Below are positions 33,163-41,166 of a DNA stretch of 64,000 bases, in pieces. Positions within the stretch are counted from its first letter, which is position 1. Each line of letters begins with the position of its first letter. A program made the position numbers and the translations under genes. A model generated the notes under the pieces. It ran no database searches. It was not told where the DNA came from and saw nothing but the letters and a program-made list of their open reading frames with translations. Source of the stretch: Nitrospirota bacterium (GTDB lineage Bacteria > JACPQY01); the NCBI GenBank assembly GCA_016180645.1, contig JACPAV010000018.1:1-64000 (forward strand). The letters are read 5' to 3'.

Positions 33163-33244
33163 CAAGGCCTCCTTTCTTTCTAGATGATGAAGACGCGGGA
33201 GTGTCCCGAGCCGTTCGCCCGTAAATCCCGCTTTGTTTCCCATT

Positions 33245-33628
33245 TCAATGAATCTCCGGCGAAAGAAACGCCTTCTTGAAGGCCGTTACCTTCGCAGGGT
33301 CTTGCCTGACGAATTCCACATCGTCCGTGTCCAAGTAGTACACCGCCTCTCCATCTTCCCGGATGATCCCAGCTTGCAGGGCCTCGCCTCGATTCCGGGC
33401 AATCCAAACGTGCTCATCGAAAATCCCAGACCATATGCGGTGGGCCAGTGGCCGAGCCTGAGCATCCAATTTCCGTTCACAGACGGGGGACCTGGCCGCG
33501 TTATGGTGAAGCTGGCACATCCTTGGATCGCTTTTTTCGCTTGTTTCGCATCTCTCGATGGGACCAGTCGGGTGGGCAGGTAGTAGGCCAATCCCTCTCA
33601 CCTTCCGAGCGATGTCCAAGTACCCCAT
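33245..33628 (-). CDS. hypothetical protein of the replication module
   Basis: 127 residues. It contains possible metal ligands in R-M-C-Q-L-H-H-N and S-P-V-C-E-R (a C-x3-H-x8-C type cluster), then aromatic/acidic strands (DGEAVYYLDTDDVEFV). It lies 55 bp downstream of the helicase gene on the same strand. No family recognised, but its composition is protein-like and its position suggests an element replication accessory. Confidence 0.5.
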   Translation of the reverse strand: MGYLDIARKVRGIGLLPAHPTGPIERCETSEKSDPRMCQLHHNAARSPVCERKLDAQARPLAHRIWSGIFDEHVWIARNRGEALQAGIIREDGEAVYYLDTDDVEFVRQDPAKVTAFKKAFLSPEIH

Positions 33629-33683
33629 TTCCGGATCTACCGCCCCTGCGAAAAATGCGAAATATGCGAAAGAAGGCTCCCCG

Positions 33684-35003
33684 TCACCGTGCGAACCACC
33701 TTTCAGCCGTCCTGCCTGCCGTTACGGAGCTTGTCCGCGAGACCAAGCTATGCGAGAGCAGCAGTGCCAGTGCTGCGTCGATTTGGCCTTCAGAGCGGTG
33801 TCGCCCGAACAGGGCGTGGATTTCCGTTCGGGTCATCCCTTCCTGAATGGTCCGGAGAGAGCGATAGATGGTGTCTGCGTCCGGATCACCCAGCGAATCT
33901 CCGAAAATGAATCGGGCGGAAGCCTCGGCGTAGTCCCAGACAGCCAACGCCGCCTCCAAGTGGGGGCGGCGAATGATCCCTGATCCGTCCAGAACCGCGT
34001 ACAGACATGGCAGCCGCAGCACATGCGCCTCGGCCCGGGCGCAGATTGCGCCGAATAGGCCCGGCCGGTCGGCGGAAAGAGTGGGATATACCTCCGCCCA
34101 AATTCGTCGTGATTCCTCATCCCTCCGGATCTCGTCGAACGTACGCGCAAGCTCCAGGGCCGACCCGAATCGGGTCGCGAGCGGCCGAAGGGTCTCCTCG
34201 TCGAGTGTTCCCCCATCCGGCAGCAGCTTGGAGCGCCGCACACAAAGCCACATGAACCGATTTGCGAACCCATTTGCAATTTCAGTCCGCGTCAACTCAC
34301 GTCGAACTTCCTCGGTCGTGACGTGCCCGATAATCGAGACGTGTGCTCCCGTCGCCCTCAGCGGGCTGTTTTTGGTCAGCGTCCGCAAGACGTCGCCATC
34401 CCACGCCCTGCGCACTATGGGCGATAGGGTATTGCCCTCCCTCGCGATGACGCGGAGCAACGAGGCGAATTCAGGTTCAACGATGAGAATCCTCTTGTCG
34501 TTGACCCCTGGATCATCGACGACCAATTCGCCCTTCACGCATTTCTCCGTCGCGTCGCGTACGTGAAAGATCAGCCCCTCACCGCTCGACAGTCCACTCG
34601 CGATTCGGCCTGCCTCCCAACCTTCGTCAGCGTACTTCATCACCTGGCGCACTCGACCTAGAGACGTGCCCTTCCGTGCTTTTGAGGTCCTCCCCACTAG
34701 CACGGCAAATTCATTCAGTCCGTGGCGGGTACCCTCGACTACGAAGTGTGGTTTCGGCCCGAGCGCGTTGCCAAACCCCAAGAGAATCTGGAGGAGGAGA
34801 GCCACCGAATCGGCTTCGGTGTGTGGTTCGACGCTACGAACAAAGTCACCGGCAAGTCCGTGGAGTGCCGCGCTGTCGAGCGTCGGCCACGGATGATCTC
34901 TTTTCGCCGCAGGGGTCTTGATCCCGATCGGATCATCGAGGAGTTCTCCGATCCGAGCAGTCGCGCCGGATTTCGCGAGCAGATCGTCGGTGCGGCTGGT
35001 CAC
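33684..35003 (-). CDS. DUF3987-type replication helicase/primase-associated ATPase of island 1
   Basis: 439 residues. The sequence A-V-L-V-G-R-T-S-K-A-R-K-G-T-S-L (about 99-114) is the modified P-loop of DUF3987 proteins. I-L-I-V-E-P-E-F-A-S-L-L (Walker B-like), T-G-A-H-V-S-I-I-G-H-V-T (sensor-like), E-I-A-N-G-F-A-N-R-F-M-W and a C-terminal winged-helix-like region (MTRTEIHALFGRHRSEGQID) follow. Such proteins drive autonomous replication of phage-like elements. It overlaps the upstream 82-residue gene by ATGA. It is equivalent in position to 41265-42710 in island 2, though the sequences differ. Confidence 0.75.
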   Translation of the reverse strand: MTSRTDDLLAKSGATARIGELLDDPIGIKTPAAKRDHPWPTLDSAALHGLAGDFVRSVEPHTEADSVALLLQILLGFGNALGPKPHFVVEGTRHGLNEFAVLVGRTSKARKGTSLGRVRQVMKYADEGWEAGRIASGLSSGEGLIFHVRDATEKCVKGELVVDDPGVNDKRILIVEPEFASLLRVIAREGNTLSPIVRRAWDGDVLRTLTKNSPLRATGAHVSIIGHVTTEEVRRELTRTEIANGFANRFMWLCVRRSKLLPDGGTLDEETLRPLATRFGSALELARTFDEIRRDEESRRIWAEVYPTLSADRPGLFGAICARAEAHVLRLPCLYAVLDGSGIIRRPHLEAALAVWDYAEASARFIFGDSLGDPDADTIYRSLRTIQEGMTRTEIHALFGRHRSEGQIDAALALLLSHSLVSRTSSVTAGRTAERWFAR

Positions 35004-35248
35004 AGCACTCCTCGTTTCAGCCGATCTGCGAATTCGCGCACGCGAAGCTCCAACGGCAAGCGCTCGAAGGTGTCCAGTGCCACCCGCGCCCTTTCGTCGG
35101 CCTCTCGTGCGAGGGATAGGAGTTCTGCGTCGTGCGGGAATTTCCCCTCCGCGACCTCGCGGACTCCGCGATAGACCCGGTAGTCATCTCGGAGCTCCAT
35201 CAGCCGGTGCGCCGCCCATGCACGAAACAGCGCTGCGTCGCGAGTCAT
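35000..35248 (-). CDS. small helical protein upstream of island 1 helicase
   Basis: 82 residues, helical and charged (MTRDAALFRAWAAHRLMELR ... LPLELRVREFADRLKRGVL). It overlaps the helicase start by 4 bp. A same-length counterpart at 42707 in island 2 ends LPLRAKVAAFNTALERGSL and occupies the same place. It is probably a helicase loader-like or regulatory subunit. Confidence 0.6.
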   Translation of the reverse strand: MTRDAALFRAWAAHRLMELRDDYRVYRGVREVAEGKFPHDAELLSLAREADERARVALDTFERLPLELRVREFADRLKRGVL

Positions 35249-35261
35249 GTCGATGCGCTCG

Positions 35262-35516
35262 TCATCCCACCGATTTGCGTCTGTGGCGATCGACGAACTT
35301 ATCCAATTCGGCCGGCTCGATGTAGATTCGGGTCCCGATCATCACTGGCGTGATTTCGCCTGAGCGGACAAGGCGGTACATCGATGCGTACGAAATACCC
35401 ATCACCTGCGCGGAATCCCGAAGGCGGAGCAGTCGAGGGGGCACGTCCATGTCCGTGGCCCCGTTTCCGGCTCCAGGGACTGGGTTCTCGTTGCGCGATT
35501 CGTCACGTGGTGACAT
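35262..35516 (-). CDS. AlpA/excisionase-family DNA-binding protein of island 1
   Basis: About 84 residues from ATG 35516 (a second ATG at 35528). The core LLRLRDSAQVMGISYASMYR, L-V-R-S-G-E-I-T-P-V-M-I-G-T-R-I-Y-I-E-P-A-E-L is the winged helix of AlpA and excisionase proteins. It probably regulates integrase or acts as the directionality factor. It is divergent from the gene at 35584 and followed by the 82-residue protein and helicase. Confidence 0.85.
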   Translation of the reverse strand: MSPRDESRNENPVPGAGNGATDMDVPPRLLRLRDSAQVMGISYASMYRLVRSGEITPVMIGTRIYIEPAELDKFVDRHRRKSVG

Positions 35517-35583
35517 GCTCTCGATCATCCCGCAATCCCGGATGGCGGGCGTAAACGTAGCGAAATGGAGACAACGAGGCGAC

Positions 35584-36459
35584 ATGACAAGAGAACGTGA
35601 GCAGTATCTGTTCCTCGGAGAAACGGGGCCGAGCTCCGCGATAACTATTTTCGATGTCCGGTGGAATCCTGGTCTACTCTCGAAGGCTCTGTGGATTTCC
35701 TCAGTATGGGGCGAACACGAACTTGTGCGGCCTTTCCTCCCTCTGCACCTTCCTCCCAAACGCGGCAGAACGGAAGAGTTCGAGAAACACTTCTGCATAG
35801 CGTCCGCGATCAGGCGGGAGGTCCGCCAGCTCAAGGACTTCCCGCTGGGTGTGCCAATCGCCGAATTCGAGCGATTCCAACAACGACTCTACAAAGCCGG
35901 TGATCTGAAATTGCGGCTGCTCCATTCGACCGAAGAGGTACTGGACAAGATGTCAGCAGGACAACTGTACGGCCAGAAATATGAAAAGGAGTCGCTGCGA
36001 CAGATTTACATGGAGTACGAGCCGTATGCTAGGCCACGACGATACCTGCTCCTTGGGAACGACGGGAAGAATTGTCTGGTCGATCCTTGGGGGACCGTCA
36101 TGCCTCTCGATTACGGTTTGCCCGATCAATCTGCACTCAGAGATAGACACGACATTATTGGCGTGATTCCACTCAAGAGGAGGTCTGATGGGCTGATCAT
36201 CTCCACTCCCGATCCAGATCCAACCGAGTCTGTGGTGCTCAGCGCGCTGAAAAAGGTAAAAGACATTGCTCCAAGGCTTCTAAATCTTCCTCCCGAAGAC
36301 ATTCCGCCTGAGAAACTACCGGAGGCTGCCCGCGTAATGATCGAGGAATCCGACAAAATATCGAAATCAGAAAGGTCAGGATGGAAGGGTGATCGCAATG
36401 CTGCTTACATCATCATCTGGATCCCGCCAATCAGAGAAGATAGCCCACAGTCCGCCTGA
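35584..36459 (+). CDS. hypothetical protein at the right end of island 1
   Basis: About 291 residues from ATG 35584 (the frame is open from 35350, but the inner start avoids overlap with the divergent AlpA gene). Sequence: MTREREQYLFLGETGPSSAI, then W-G-E-H-E-L-V-R-P-F-L-P-L and L-L-G-N-D-G-K-N-C-L-V-D-P-W-G-T-V-M-P-L-D-Y. It is soluble, mixed alpha/beta, with no motif I recognise. It ends 8 bp before the right arm repeat of island 1. Cargo genes at this position in satellites often have anti-phage roles, but there is no direct evidence here. Confidence 0.6.
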   Translation: MTREREQYLFLGETGPSSAITIFDVRWNPGLLSKALWISSVWGEHELVRPFLPLHLPPKRGRTEEFEKHFCIASAIRREVRQLKDFPLGVPIAEFERFQQRLYKAGDLKLRLLHSTEEVLDKMSAGQLYGQKYEKESLRQIYMEYEPYARPRRYLLLGNDGKNCLVDPWGTVMPLDYGLPDQSALRDRHDIIGVIPLKRRSDGLIISTPDPDPTESVVLSALKKVKDIAPRLLNLPPEDIPPEKLPEAARVMIEESDKISKSERSGWKGDRNAAYIIIWIPPIREDSPQSA

Positions 36460-36466
36460 AGAACCC

Positions 36467-36491
36467 GGGACACTTTTTGGGACACTTTTGC
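36467..36491. repeat. island 1 arm-type repeat, right
   Basis: Two copies of GGGACACTTTT with a 12-bp period. It matches 2653-2677 at 24 of 25 positions and lies 125 bp from the attachment core at 36616. Confidence 0.7.
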
Positions 36492-36615
36492 ATGGAATGA
36501 TGGCGAAATGGCCCCGAAAGGGGTGAAACGTTCCGGAACGTTCAGTTCAAGATTTCATCGAAGCTGCGCAGCGTTACGCAACATTCGTGAACGTACTGAA
36601 AAGGGTTACTGCGTG

Positions 36616-36652
36616 TTGGGAAGCAGATGCTCTGCCCCTGAGCTACACCCGC
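36616..36652. other. tRNA-Gly 5'-half remnant: attachment site between islands 1 and 2
   Basis: 37 bp identical to 2560-2596, on the same strand, but the adjoining sequence does not complete a tRNA. It marks the right end of island 1 and the left end of island 2. Confidence 0.85.
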
Positions 36653-36703
36653 CTTACTGTGATTTCAAGGAGTTAGCCTACCGCCGTTTTCGGGGCTTCG
36701 TCA

Positions 36704-36728
36704 ACTCCAAATTTACTCCAAATTTCGG
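36704..36728. repeat. island 2 arm-type repeat, left
   Basis: ACTCCAAATTT twice in tandem (11-bp period), 51 bp inside the attachment core. The doublet recurs at 46796-46818, close to the other end of island 2. Confidence 0.7.
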
Positions 36729-36762
36729 ACCCTAATAAGTTAGATTGAAGCGTGAGCATCAC

Positions 36763-37164
36763 TCAACCGACTGGCTGAGATAGGACCTTATCTGCGGGAT
36801 GAGTTGGTATGGTAACGTTCAACTTCGCTCCAATAGGTACCAGCTCATTTGCGTAGAGCCCTCTGGGCTCCTCCGACCCAACCCTCTTGTTCGTGTACCT
36901 CGCGTCCCACGCCTTGTCTTCCAAAGCGCGATAGTTGTCATATATCTCTCTGGCCACGGGATGAGCACAAATCTTCATTTGGCGATCTTGGTGGCTACTC
37001 GAATGCTGCCTGGGAGCAAAGAATCCCTCCACAGAATGCACCGCTGCATAGAAAATGCTTACTACTGCTTGATCGGGATAGGTGCGCCAGAGCCCAGACT
37101 CCACCCCGGAAAGATAGAAGGCTAGCAATCTGTCCTTCTTTGCGTAATGTGCCTTTCTTTCCAA
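36763..37164 (-). CDS. HEPN-domain protein
   Basis: 133 residues if started at TTG 37164. The frame continues to 37257 inside the upstream gene. K-K-D-R-L-L-A-F-Y, then YPDQAVVSIFYAAVHSVEGF, H-P-x-x-x-E-I-Y-D-N-Y-R-A-L-E-D-K-A-W-D-A-R-Y form the antiparallel helices of a HEPN fold. A strict R-x4-6-H is not obvious: S-S-S-H-Q-D-R lies in the loop. HEPN proteins are RNases in toxin-antitoxin and abortive systems, or substrate-binding scaffolds. It is last in a three-gene leftward operon next to the integrase. Confidence 0.6.
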   Translation of the reverse strand: MERKAHYAKKDRLLAFYLSGVESGLWRTYPDQAVVSIFYAAVHSVEGFFAPRQHSSSHQDRQMKICAHPVAREIYDNYRALEDKAWDARYTNKRVGSEEPRGLYANELVPIGAKLNVTIPTHPADKVLSQPVG

Positions 37165-37180
37165 CCGAGGAGGCAGGCGT

Positions 37181-37606
37181 CTAAAGGGTTGAATACACGA
37201 AATTGTCAGGTAGATATTCCAGAATCCCAGACCCGTCCGACAGAACCTTGAAGTCAAATCTCAATTGGGGAAATCTCTCGAATAGGTTCCGTTCTTGCTG
37301 ATATATTTTCGAGGCAACGGTTCGGTCATCACATTCAACAACCGACCAGAGAACAATCGAAGATTCAGTAGGCCCAATTCCCCAGATTAAGCCTCTAGCA
37401 CCTTGAATCTCTCTCAGCTTGCTCTGGAATTCTTGAAGCGCCAGCATCGTCTCATGGGCTTTCGCTAAGCTGGACAGAAAGTCCCGTCCTAACTTGAGCA
37501 CCTTCGAGTTGGCCAATGAGGGAGCCGACAAGTCGGGTGGGTCGTGATCAGGTACCACCACAAAATCATGTGGAGGATGGTCCATAACTTCTACTACCTT
37601 AGACAT
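37181..37606 (-). CDS. hypothetical partner of HEPN protein
   Basis: 141 residues. The C-terminal 80 are alpha/beta: G-L-I-W-G-I-G-P-T-E-S-S-I-V-L-W-S-V-V-E, then YQQERNLFERFPQLRFDFKVL, a pattern like small domains that pair with HEPN or nucleotidyltransferase proteins. The N-terminus is Pro/Asp-rich. It overlaps the gene upstream by 8 bp and lies 17 bp before the HEPN start, so stoichiometric co-expression is likely. An antitoxin role is plausible but not shown. Confidence 0.5.
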   Translation of the reverse strand: MSKVVEVMDHPPHDFVVVPDHDPPDLSAPSLANSKVLKLGRDFLSSLAKAHETMLALQEFQSKLREIQGARGLIWGIGPTESSIVLWSVVECDDRTVASKIYQQERNLFERFPQLRFDFKVLSDGSGILEYLPDNFVYSTL

Positions 37607-38264
37607 GTTTTCTTTCCTCGACCATCAGGAATTGCCGAGCCATCGCGGACATTTCCCCCAGCAATACGGGGAAATTCTTCGAGTCCAGATCCTCCTTCGG
37701 AACTGTTCGAACCCTTGCAGTTCCCCATTCCTTTCCATATTCGCAATAGATCTTGAAGACATCCTTCCCCTTCTGGGAGAATCTCATGTCCATCGACACG
37801 GTTCTGATATCAGTTGACAAGTCCTTCCGCGGCGTACTCCTTAGTATTGTATGTCTTGGTTCAAATCTTGTCCAAGGAAATCGAAATCCGGCTCCAATTA
37901 CGTGAACGCGGCTCTTGGTCAATCCTGAGAGGATACGCCCGAAAGCCATTCCGTCATGTTCAGAACTCGGAGGATGTTTTCGCCGAATCGCCCTGCCGGT
38001 GAATGGAAATTCGATGTCGATATCCAAGTGTGAATTGTAGCCACCGTGGTCATCTGGAAAATACGTCAATCGCAAGCGAGCGCCTTTACTTCGAATTCGG
38101 ATACTCAGCAACTTGTCTGGCGCATGAAGCTTCTTGACTCTGGCATGGAAACAGACGTGCACCTCAGAACAATCTCGGTCGAATCCGCTTAGGATTGAAA
38201 GATACGGGAATGCCTCTCCTACCAGTTGACCAGTCAACACTTGATCTTGAAGACTCATGCCCAT
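37599..38264 (-). CDS. hypothetical protein, first gene of HEPN operon
   Basis: 221 residues, beta-rich: HVCFHARVKKL, LLSIRIRSKGARLRLTYFPD, VHVIGAGFRFPW, DIRTVSMDMRFSQKGKDVFK. No membrane segment or known motif. It starts 12 bp after the integrase stop and overlaps the next gene, giving an operon of unknown, partner and HEPN genes expressed behind the integrase. Confidence 0.55.
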   Translation of the reverse strand: MGMSLQDQVLTGQLVGEAFPYLSILSGFDRDCSEVHVCFHARVKKLHAPDKLLSIRIRSKGARLRLTYFPDDHGGYNSHLDIDIEFPFTGRAIRRKHPPSSEHDGMAFGRILSGLTKSRVHVIGAGFRFPWTRFEPRHTILRSTPRKDLSTDIRTVSMDMRFSQKGKDVFKIYCEYGKEWGTARVRTVPKEDLDSKNFPVLLGEMSAMARQFLMVEERKHV

Positions 38265-38275
38265 GGACTAAGATC

Positions 38276-39526
38276 CTATCCAATCATCAAACTGCGTTCA
38301 TGTCGAACCTGGGCAGACTGGGCACGACTGGACCGCATTAGGGGCGCCTGGGCTACCATGGTCCCGACCTTCGGCACGCAAATTCTGTCTCCTGAGTAAA
38401 CGTCCAAGCGCTTAACCGCCTCGGCCTTGTGTTCGTCCCCGATGTGCGCGTAAACTTCCACCATCTCCAAGCTACTCCATCCGCCAAGCTCCATCAAGGT
38501 CTTGATCGGCACCCCGGCCATGACAAGGCGACTCGCCCACGTATGCCTGAGGGAATGCCACACCACGCCGTCAAGGGTCACTTTCTCAAGGTCGATCCTT
38601 TCGGCCCCCTCCCCTTCCCCGATCCTGTAGAACTTCGCGCCCTTGTTCCGGGCCTCCGCAACCTTCGCGGCCAGGTCCCGGACCGCAAGCGTAAACCTGT
38701 GTGACATGAAGCTACCGCAATGCCGGAATATCCGGTCATCATCCAGGAAGTGAACCTTCAAGGCATCGCTCAATAGCGCGTGTACCGTGTCGTTCATGGG
38801 AACCGCGCGGGGCTTGCCGCTCTTGGTGTGTTCGACGTAGATGATCCGCTTTTCAAGGTCCACGTCCTGCCGCGTGAGTCGCGCCGTCTCCCCCAGCCTC
38901 AATCCGGTGTGAAGGCTGAACGTGATGACGGGCCGGAGCCAGCCCTCGGCATGGTGGAGGATCAAGGCTTCCTCTTCCGGCGAGAGGAATTTCAAGCGGC
39001 CTTTCTTCTCCAGCTTCAAGAGTTTCACCGCCGGGAACGGGGTTGAATCCAGCCTGCCGTGAGACTTGGCCTTGTTCAGCACCCGCCGCAGCATGGCGAG
39101 CCAGTGATTCACGCTCGGCCTTCCGTACCCTTCATCAACTTTGATCTGCTTGAATGCCTCCACGTCCGCCGGTGCTATCTCGCGGATGTCCTTCTCCCCG
39201 AAATGCTTTCGGAGTTCCTTCAAGCAGAACACGTCCCGCGTGTATGCCTTCAAGTGAATGCGCGAGTAGTTGAGCCACTCATCGGCCAGCATGTTGAACG
39301 TGGTCACAGGCTCCGGGACAATCGCGGCCAGCCTCTCCCACGGCCTTTCACCCGCCTGGACCTTCCCTTTCAGGTCGTCCAGAATCCCGATCGCCGTCTC
39401 AATCGTTCCGGCCTCATGCCGCTCAAGAATCCTCTCATGGTACTTCCTTCCAAGGTCCGGGTAGCGAACGAGAAACCGGCCGTCCGGTAACTGCCTCACG
39501 CCCTTGTACCGTTTGATCTTCGGCAT
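38276..39526 (-). CDS. int: tyrosine recombinase / integrase of island 2
   Basis: 416 residues. Catalytic residues: Arg in HTGLRLGETA (210), Lys near 235 (EHTKSGKPR), H-S-L-R-H (324-328), G-G-W (348-350) and Tyr in E-V-Y-A-H (359). It has an N-terminal arm-binding region and a SAM-like domain (about 75-165). It is preceded by GGGGGCAGGTAAG. It differs from the island 1 integrase, yet the flanking att cores show that both use tRNA-Gly(CCC). It lies 1.6 kb inside the att core, with the HEPN operon between. Confidence 0.92.
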   Translation of the reverse strand: MPKIKRYKGVRQLPDGRFLVRYPDLGRKYHERILERHEAGTIETAIGILDDLKGKVQAGERPWERLAAIVPEPVTTFNMLADEWLNYSRIHLKAYTRDVFCLKELRKHFGEKDIREIAPADVEAFKQIKVDEGYGRPSVNHWLAMLRRVLNKAKSHGRLDSTPFPAVKLLKLEKKGRLKFLSPEEEALILHHAEGWLRPVITFSLHTGLRLGETARLTRQDVDLEKRIIYVEHTKSGKPRAVPMNDTVHALLSDALKVHFLDDDRIFRHCGSFMSHRFTLAVRDLAAKVAEARNKGAKFYRIGEGEGAERIDLEKVTLDGVVWHSLRHTWASRLVMAGVPIKTLMELGGWSSLEMVEVYAHIGDEHKAEAVKRLDVYSGDRICVPKVGTMVAQAPLMRSSRAQSAQVRHERSLMIG

Positions 39527-39527
39527 C

Positions 39528-39728
39528 TTACCTGCCCCCTTTCTTCTTCGGGATTGCCTGTCCGCACGTCGGGCACCTGTCGGGCACGGCCTCTTTGCGG
39601 ATCAGCCGGTTGACCATTTCGTTGAAATTCTCACCCCGTGCTTTCAGGAGCGCGTCTATACGTCCTTCAAGTTCCGAATGCAAGCGCACGGAACGAAGGA
39701 ACGATTTGTCATGTTGTCTCTTGCTCAT
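39528..39728 (-). CDS. ribbon-helix-helix-like small protein with CxxC
   Basis: 66 residues. FLRSVRLHSELEGRIDALLK, N-F-N-E-M-V-N-R-L-I-R-K-E is an Arc/MetJ-like strand-helix-helix. C-P-T-C at the end may bind zinc. It ends one base before the integrase start codon, so it is probably a co-transcribed repressor of the integrase. Confidence 0.65.
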   Translation of the reverse strand: MSKRQHDKSFLRSVRLHSELEGRIDALLKARGENFNEMVNRLIRKEAVPDRCPTCGQAIPKKKGGR

Positions 39729-39761
39729 TGTGTTACATAGTCACACATTCTAGAGTTCTTG

Positions 39762-40505
39762 TCAAGCCCTTCTCCGGGAACGTCGATTCCGGTTCCGTAT
39801 TTCGGCCCGAAGTGCTTTCACCGCCGCACCGAATGCGTCCACCGCCCTGCCATACCGGGACATCTTCCGCTGCCATCGGGCCACGTACAGAGGATTGGTC
39901 ATCCGCCTCAATCGGCTCGTCATCCAACGTTCCCAAGTCCATCCAGCGGGGGGGCACCGTCCATGTGGGGAAGGGTGATCGTCGCGCCCGTGAACACTTT
40001 TCCTTGCCGCTCGGAACTCGGCCCCCACCTGCCGGTGCATCCGCCTGCTATCGTAGGTAAGCCGTCCGCACAGACGGCACCGCCAGCGCCCGGTGAAAAA
40101 GAGGGTCTGACAACGCCGACTACACTCCGGGCATCGGAACCAAGGGCGCACACCCCCGAAATGGCAGGTCGTCCGTTCAAGGGGAATCGCGGTACCGTTC
40201 AACTCAAACTTGCTTTCCGATGCGGCGTAACTCAACGTCGCCAAGGGTTGCCCGTCCAGCGTCCATGAGAGCGTACCCGTGACAAAACCGACCCCCCCGG
40301 CCCCGGCGGGCGCAAGAAACCTTTTGCGATGAAGCCAGAGAACGTCTACCGCCTGAGCAGCTTCAACCGTCCCCGCGTGGCGAGCCGGGGGACCGCTCCC
40401 GCTACCGCCCAAAGGCCGCCTCTCTCGTGTGCATATCCCCTTTTTTCCCCAGGCCGTGGAAGGTTGGCGACGTTCGCAGCTTTCCGTAATCGTAAGGGGT
40501 TGCAC
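39762..40505 (-). CDS. zinc-ribbon protein common on prophage-like elements
   Basis: The frame spans 247 codons. The conserved part begins near 40370 (VDVLWLHRKRFLAPAGAGG), so the N-terminal 50 codons are doubtful and the real start may be non-ATG. G-T-L-S-W-T-L-D-G, L-S-Y, then LERTTCHFGGVRPWFRCPEC, C-Q-T-L-F-F and CRLCGRLTYDSRR match a family with a C-H ... C-x2-C ... C-x2-C ribbon seen in many phages. The C-terminus is very basic. Function unknown. Confidence 0.6.
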   Translation of the reverse strand: MQPLTITESCERRQPSTAWGKKGICTRERRPLGGSGSGPPARHAGTVEAAQAVDVLWLHRKRFLAPAGAGGVGFVTGTLSWTLDGQPLATLSYAASESKFELNGTAIPLERTTCHFGGVRPWFRCPECSRRCQTLFFTGRWRCRLCGRLTYDSRRMHRQVGAEFRAARKSVHGRDDHPSPHGRCPPAGWTWERWMTSRLRRMTNPLYVARWQRKMSRYGRAVDAFGAAVKALRAEIRNRNRRSRRRA

Positions 40506-40639
40506 CTGGATGTTTCAATCCCTCCGCAACACCGATAGCGGTCCCGCCACCGACGCACCCCCCCTCTAGCCCTGGTAGGCACGGGAATGAGTGGAGCGAT
40601 AACCGTTTTCCCGGCGAAGGGATGCGATCCGTCTGCCCG

Positions 40640-40668
40640 TTGACGCGCGAGTGAGTGGGGACTAGAAT
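40640..40668 (+). promoter_or_regulatory. sigma-70 promoter for 40681 gene
   Basis: TTGACG (40640-40645), a 17-bp spacer and TAGAAT (40663-40668). The start codon at 40681 is 12 bp after the -10, so the transcript would be nearly leaderless. Confidence 0.6.
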
Positions 40669-40680
40669 GAGTGAGTCGCC

Positions 40681-40857
40681 ATGAAGAACGGGAAGGGTAA
40701 AACGCGGAGAAAGAGAATTCCCCGGTACGGTAAGACCTACGCTGAATCCCTCGCCATCAAGCGGATGCTGGACAAGCTGCCGGAGGTTCACTACCGCTCT
40801 TGGAAAGAAGCGTTCACGCCGGAGGAATACAAGCTCTGGCGCAAGACCGCCCGGTAG
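40681..40857 (+). CDS. 58-residue basic protein, possible antitoxin
   Basis: It reads MKNGKGKTRRKRIPRYGKTY, A-E-S-L-A-I-K-R-M-L-D-K-L-P-E-V-H-Y-R-S-W-K-E-A-F-T-P-E-E-Y and ends K-T-A-R. It has a good promoter directly upstream and the RelE-like gene 18 bp downstream. The very basic N-terminus suggests nucleic-acid binding. The pair looks like a toxin-antitoxin unit, although the family is not recognised. Confidence 0.55.
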   Translation: MKNGKGKTRRKRIPRYGKTYAESLAIKRMLDKLPEVHYRSWKEAFTPEEYKLWRKTAR

Positions 40858-40875
40858 GTTCCCCCCTCTCATCAC

Positions 40876-41157
40876 GTGCCCACCGCCCGATTTGAAGTCG
40901 TCATCCCGTCTGCAATTCTTGAAGTGGTGGACGCCTGGGAGAAGAACGCGAAAGCCCGGTTCATCAAGGCGTGTCGGCTTGCCTCCGTCGATCTGTCCCA
41001 TCCCTCTCTACACGCCAAGAAGGTCACTCTCCACAGTGGTGAACCGGCCGTCCGATGCAGGATAGATGATCTGCACCGAATCCATTTCAACCCACCCACC
41101 GGAGGGCAATTGAGAATCAGAGAAGTCGGTGGCCACCGCTTGGAGGGGATCGGGTAG
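40876..41157 (+). CDS. RelE/ParE-like small protein
   Basis: 93 residues from GTG 40876. F-E-V-V-I-P-S-A-I-L-E-V-V-D-A-W-E-K-N, then A-V-R-C-R-I-D-D-L-H-R-I-H-F and R-I-R-E-V-G-G-H follow the helix-plus-beta-sheet order of RelE-superfamily toxins (central R-x-R ... R-I and terminal G-H). Overall similarity is weak. It ends 10 bp before the iteron array. Confidence 0.5.
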   Translation: MPTARFEVVIPSAILEVVDAWEKNAKARFIKACRLASVDLSHPSLHAKKVTLHSGEPAVRCRIDDLHRIHFNPPTGGQLRIREVGGHRLEGIG

Positions 41158-41166
41158 CTCATTTCA

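Noticed and set aside
36508-36735. 75-codon frame at the island junction
   Set aside because: It is made of the arm repeat and the tRNA remnant. The start has no ribosome site.
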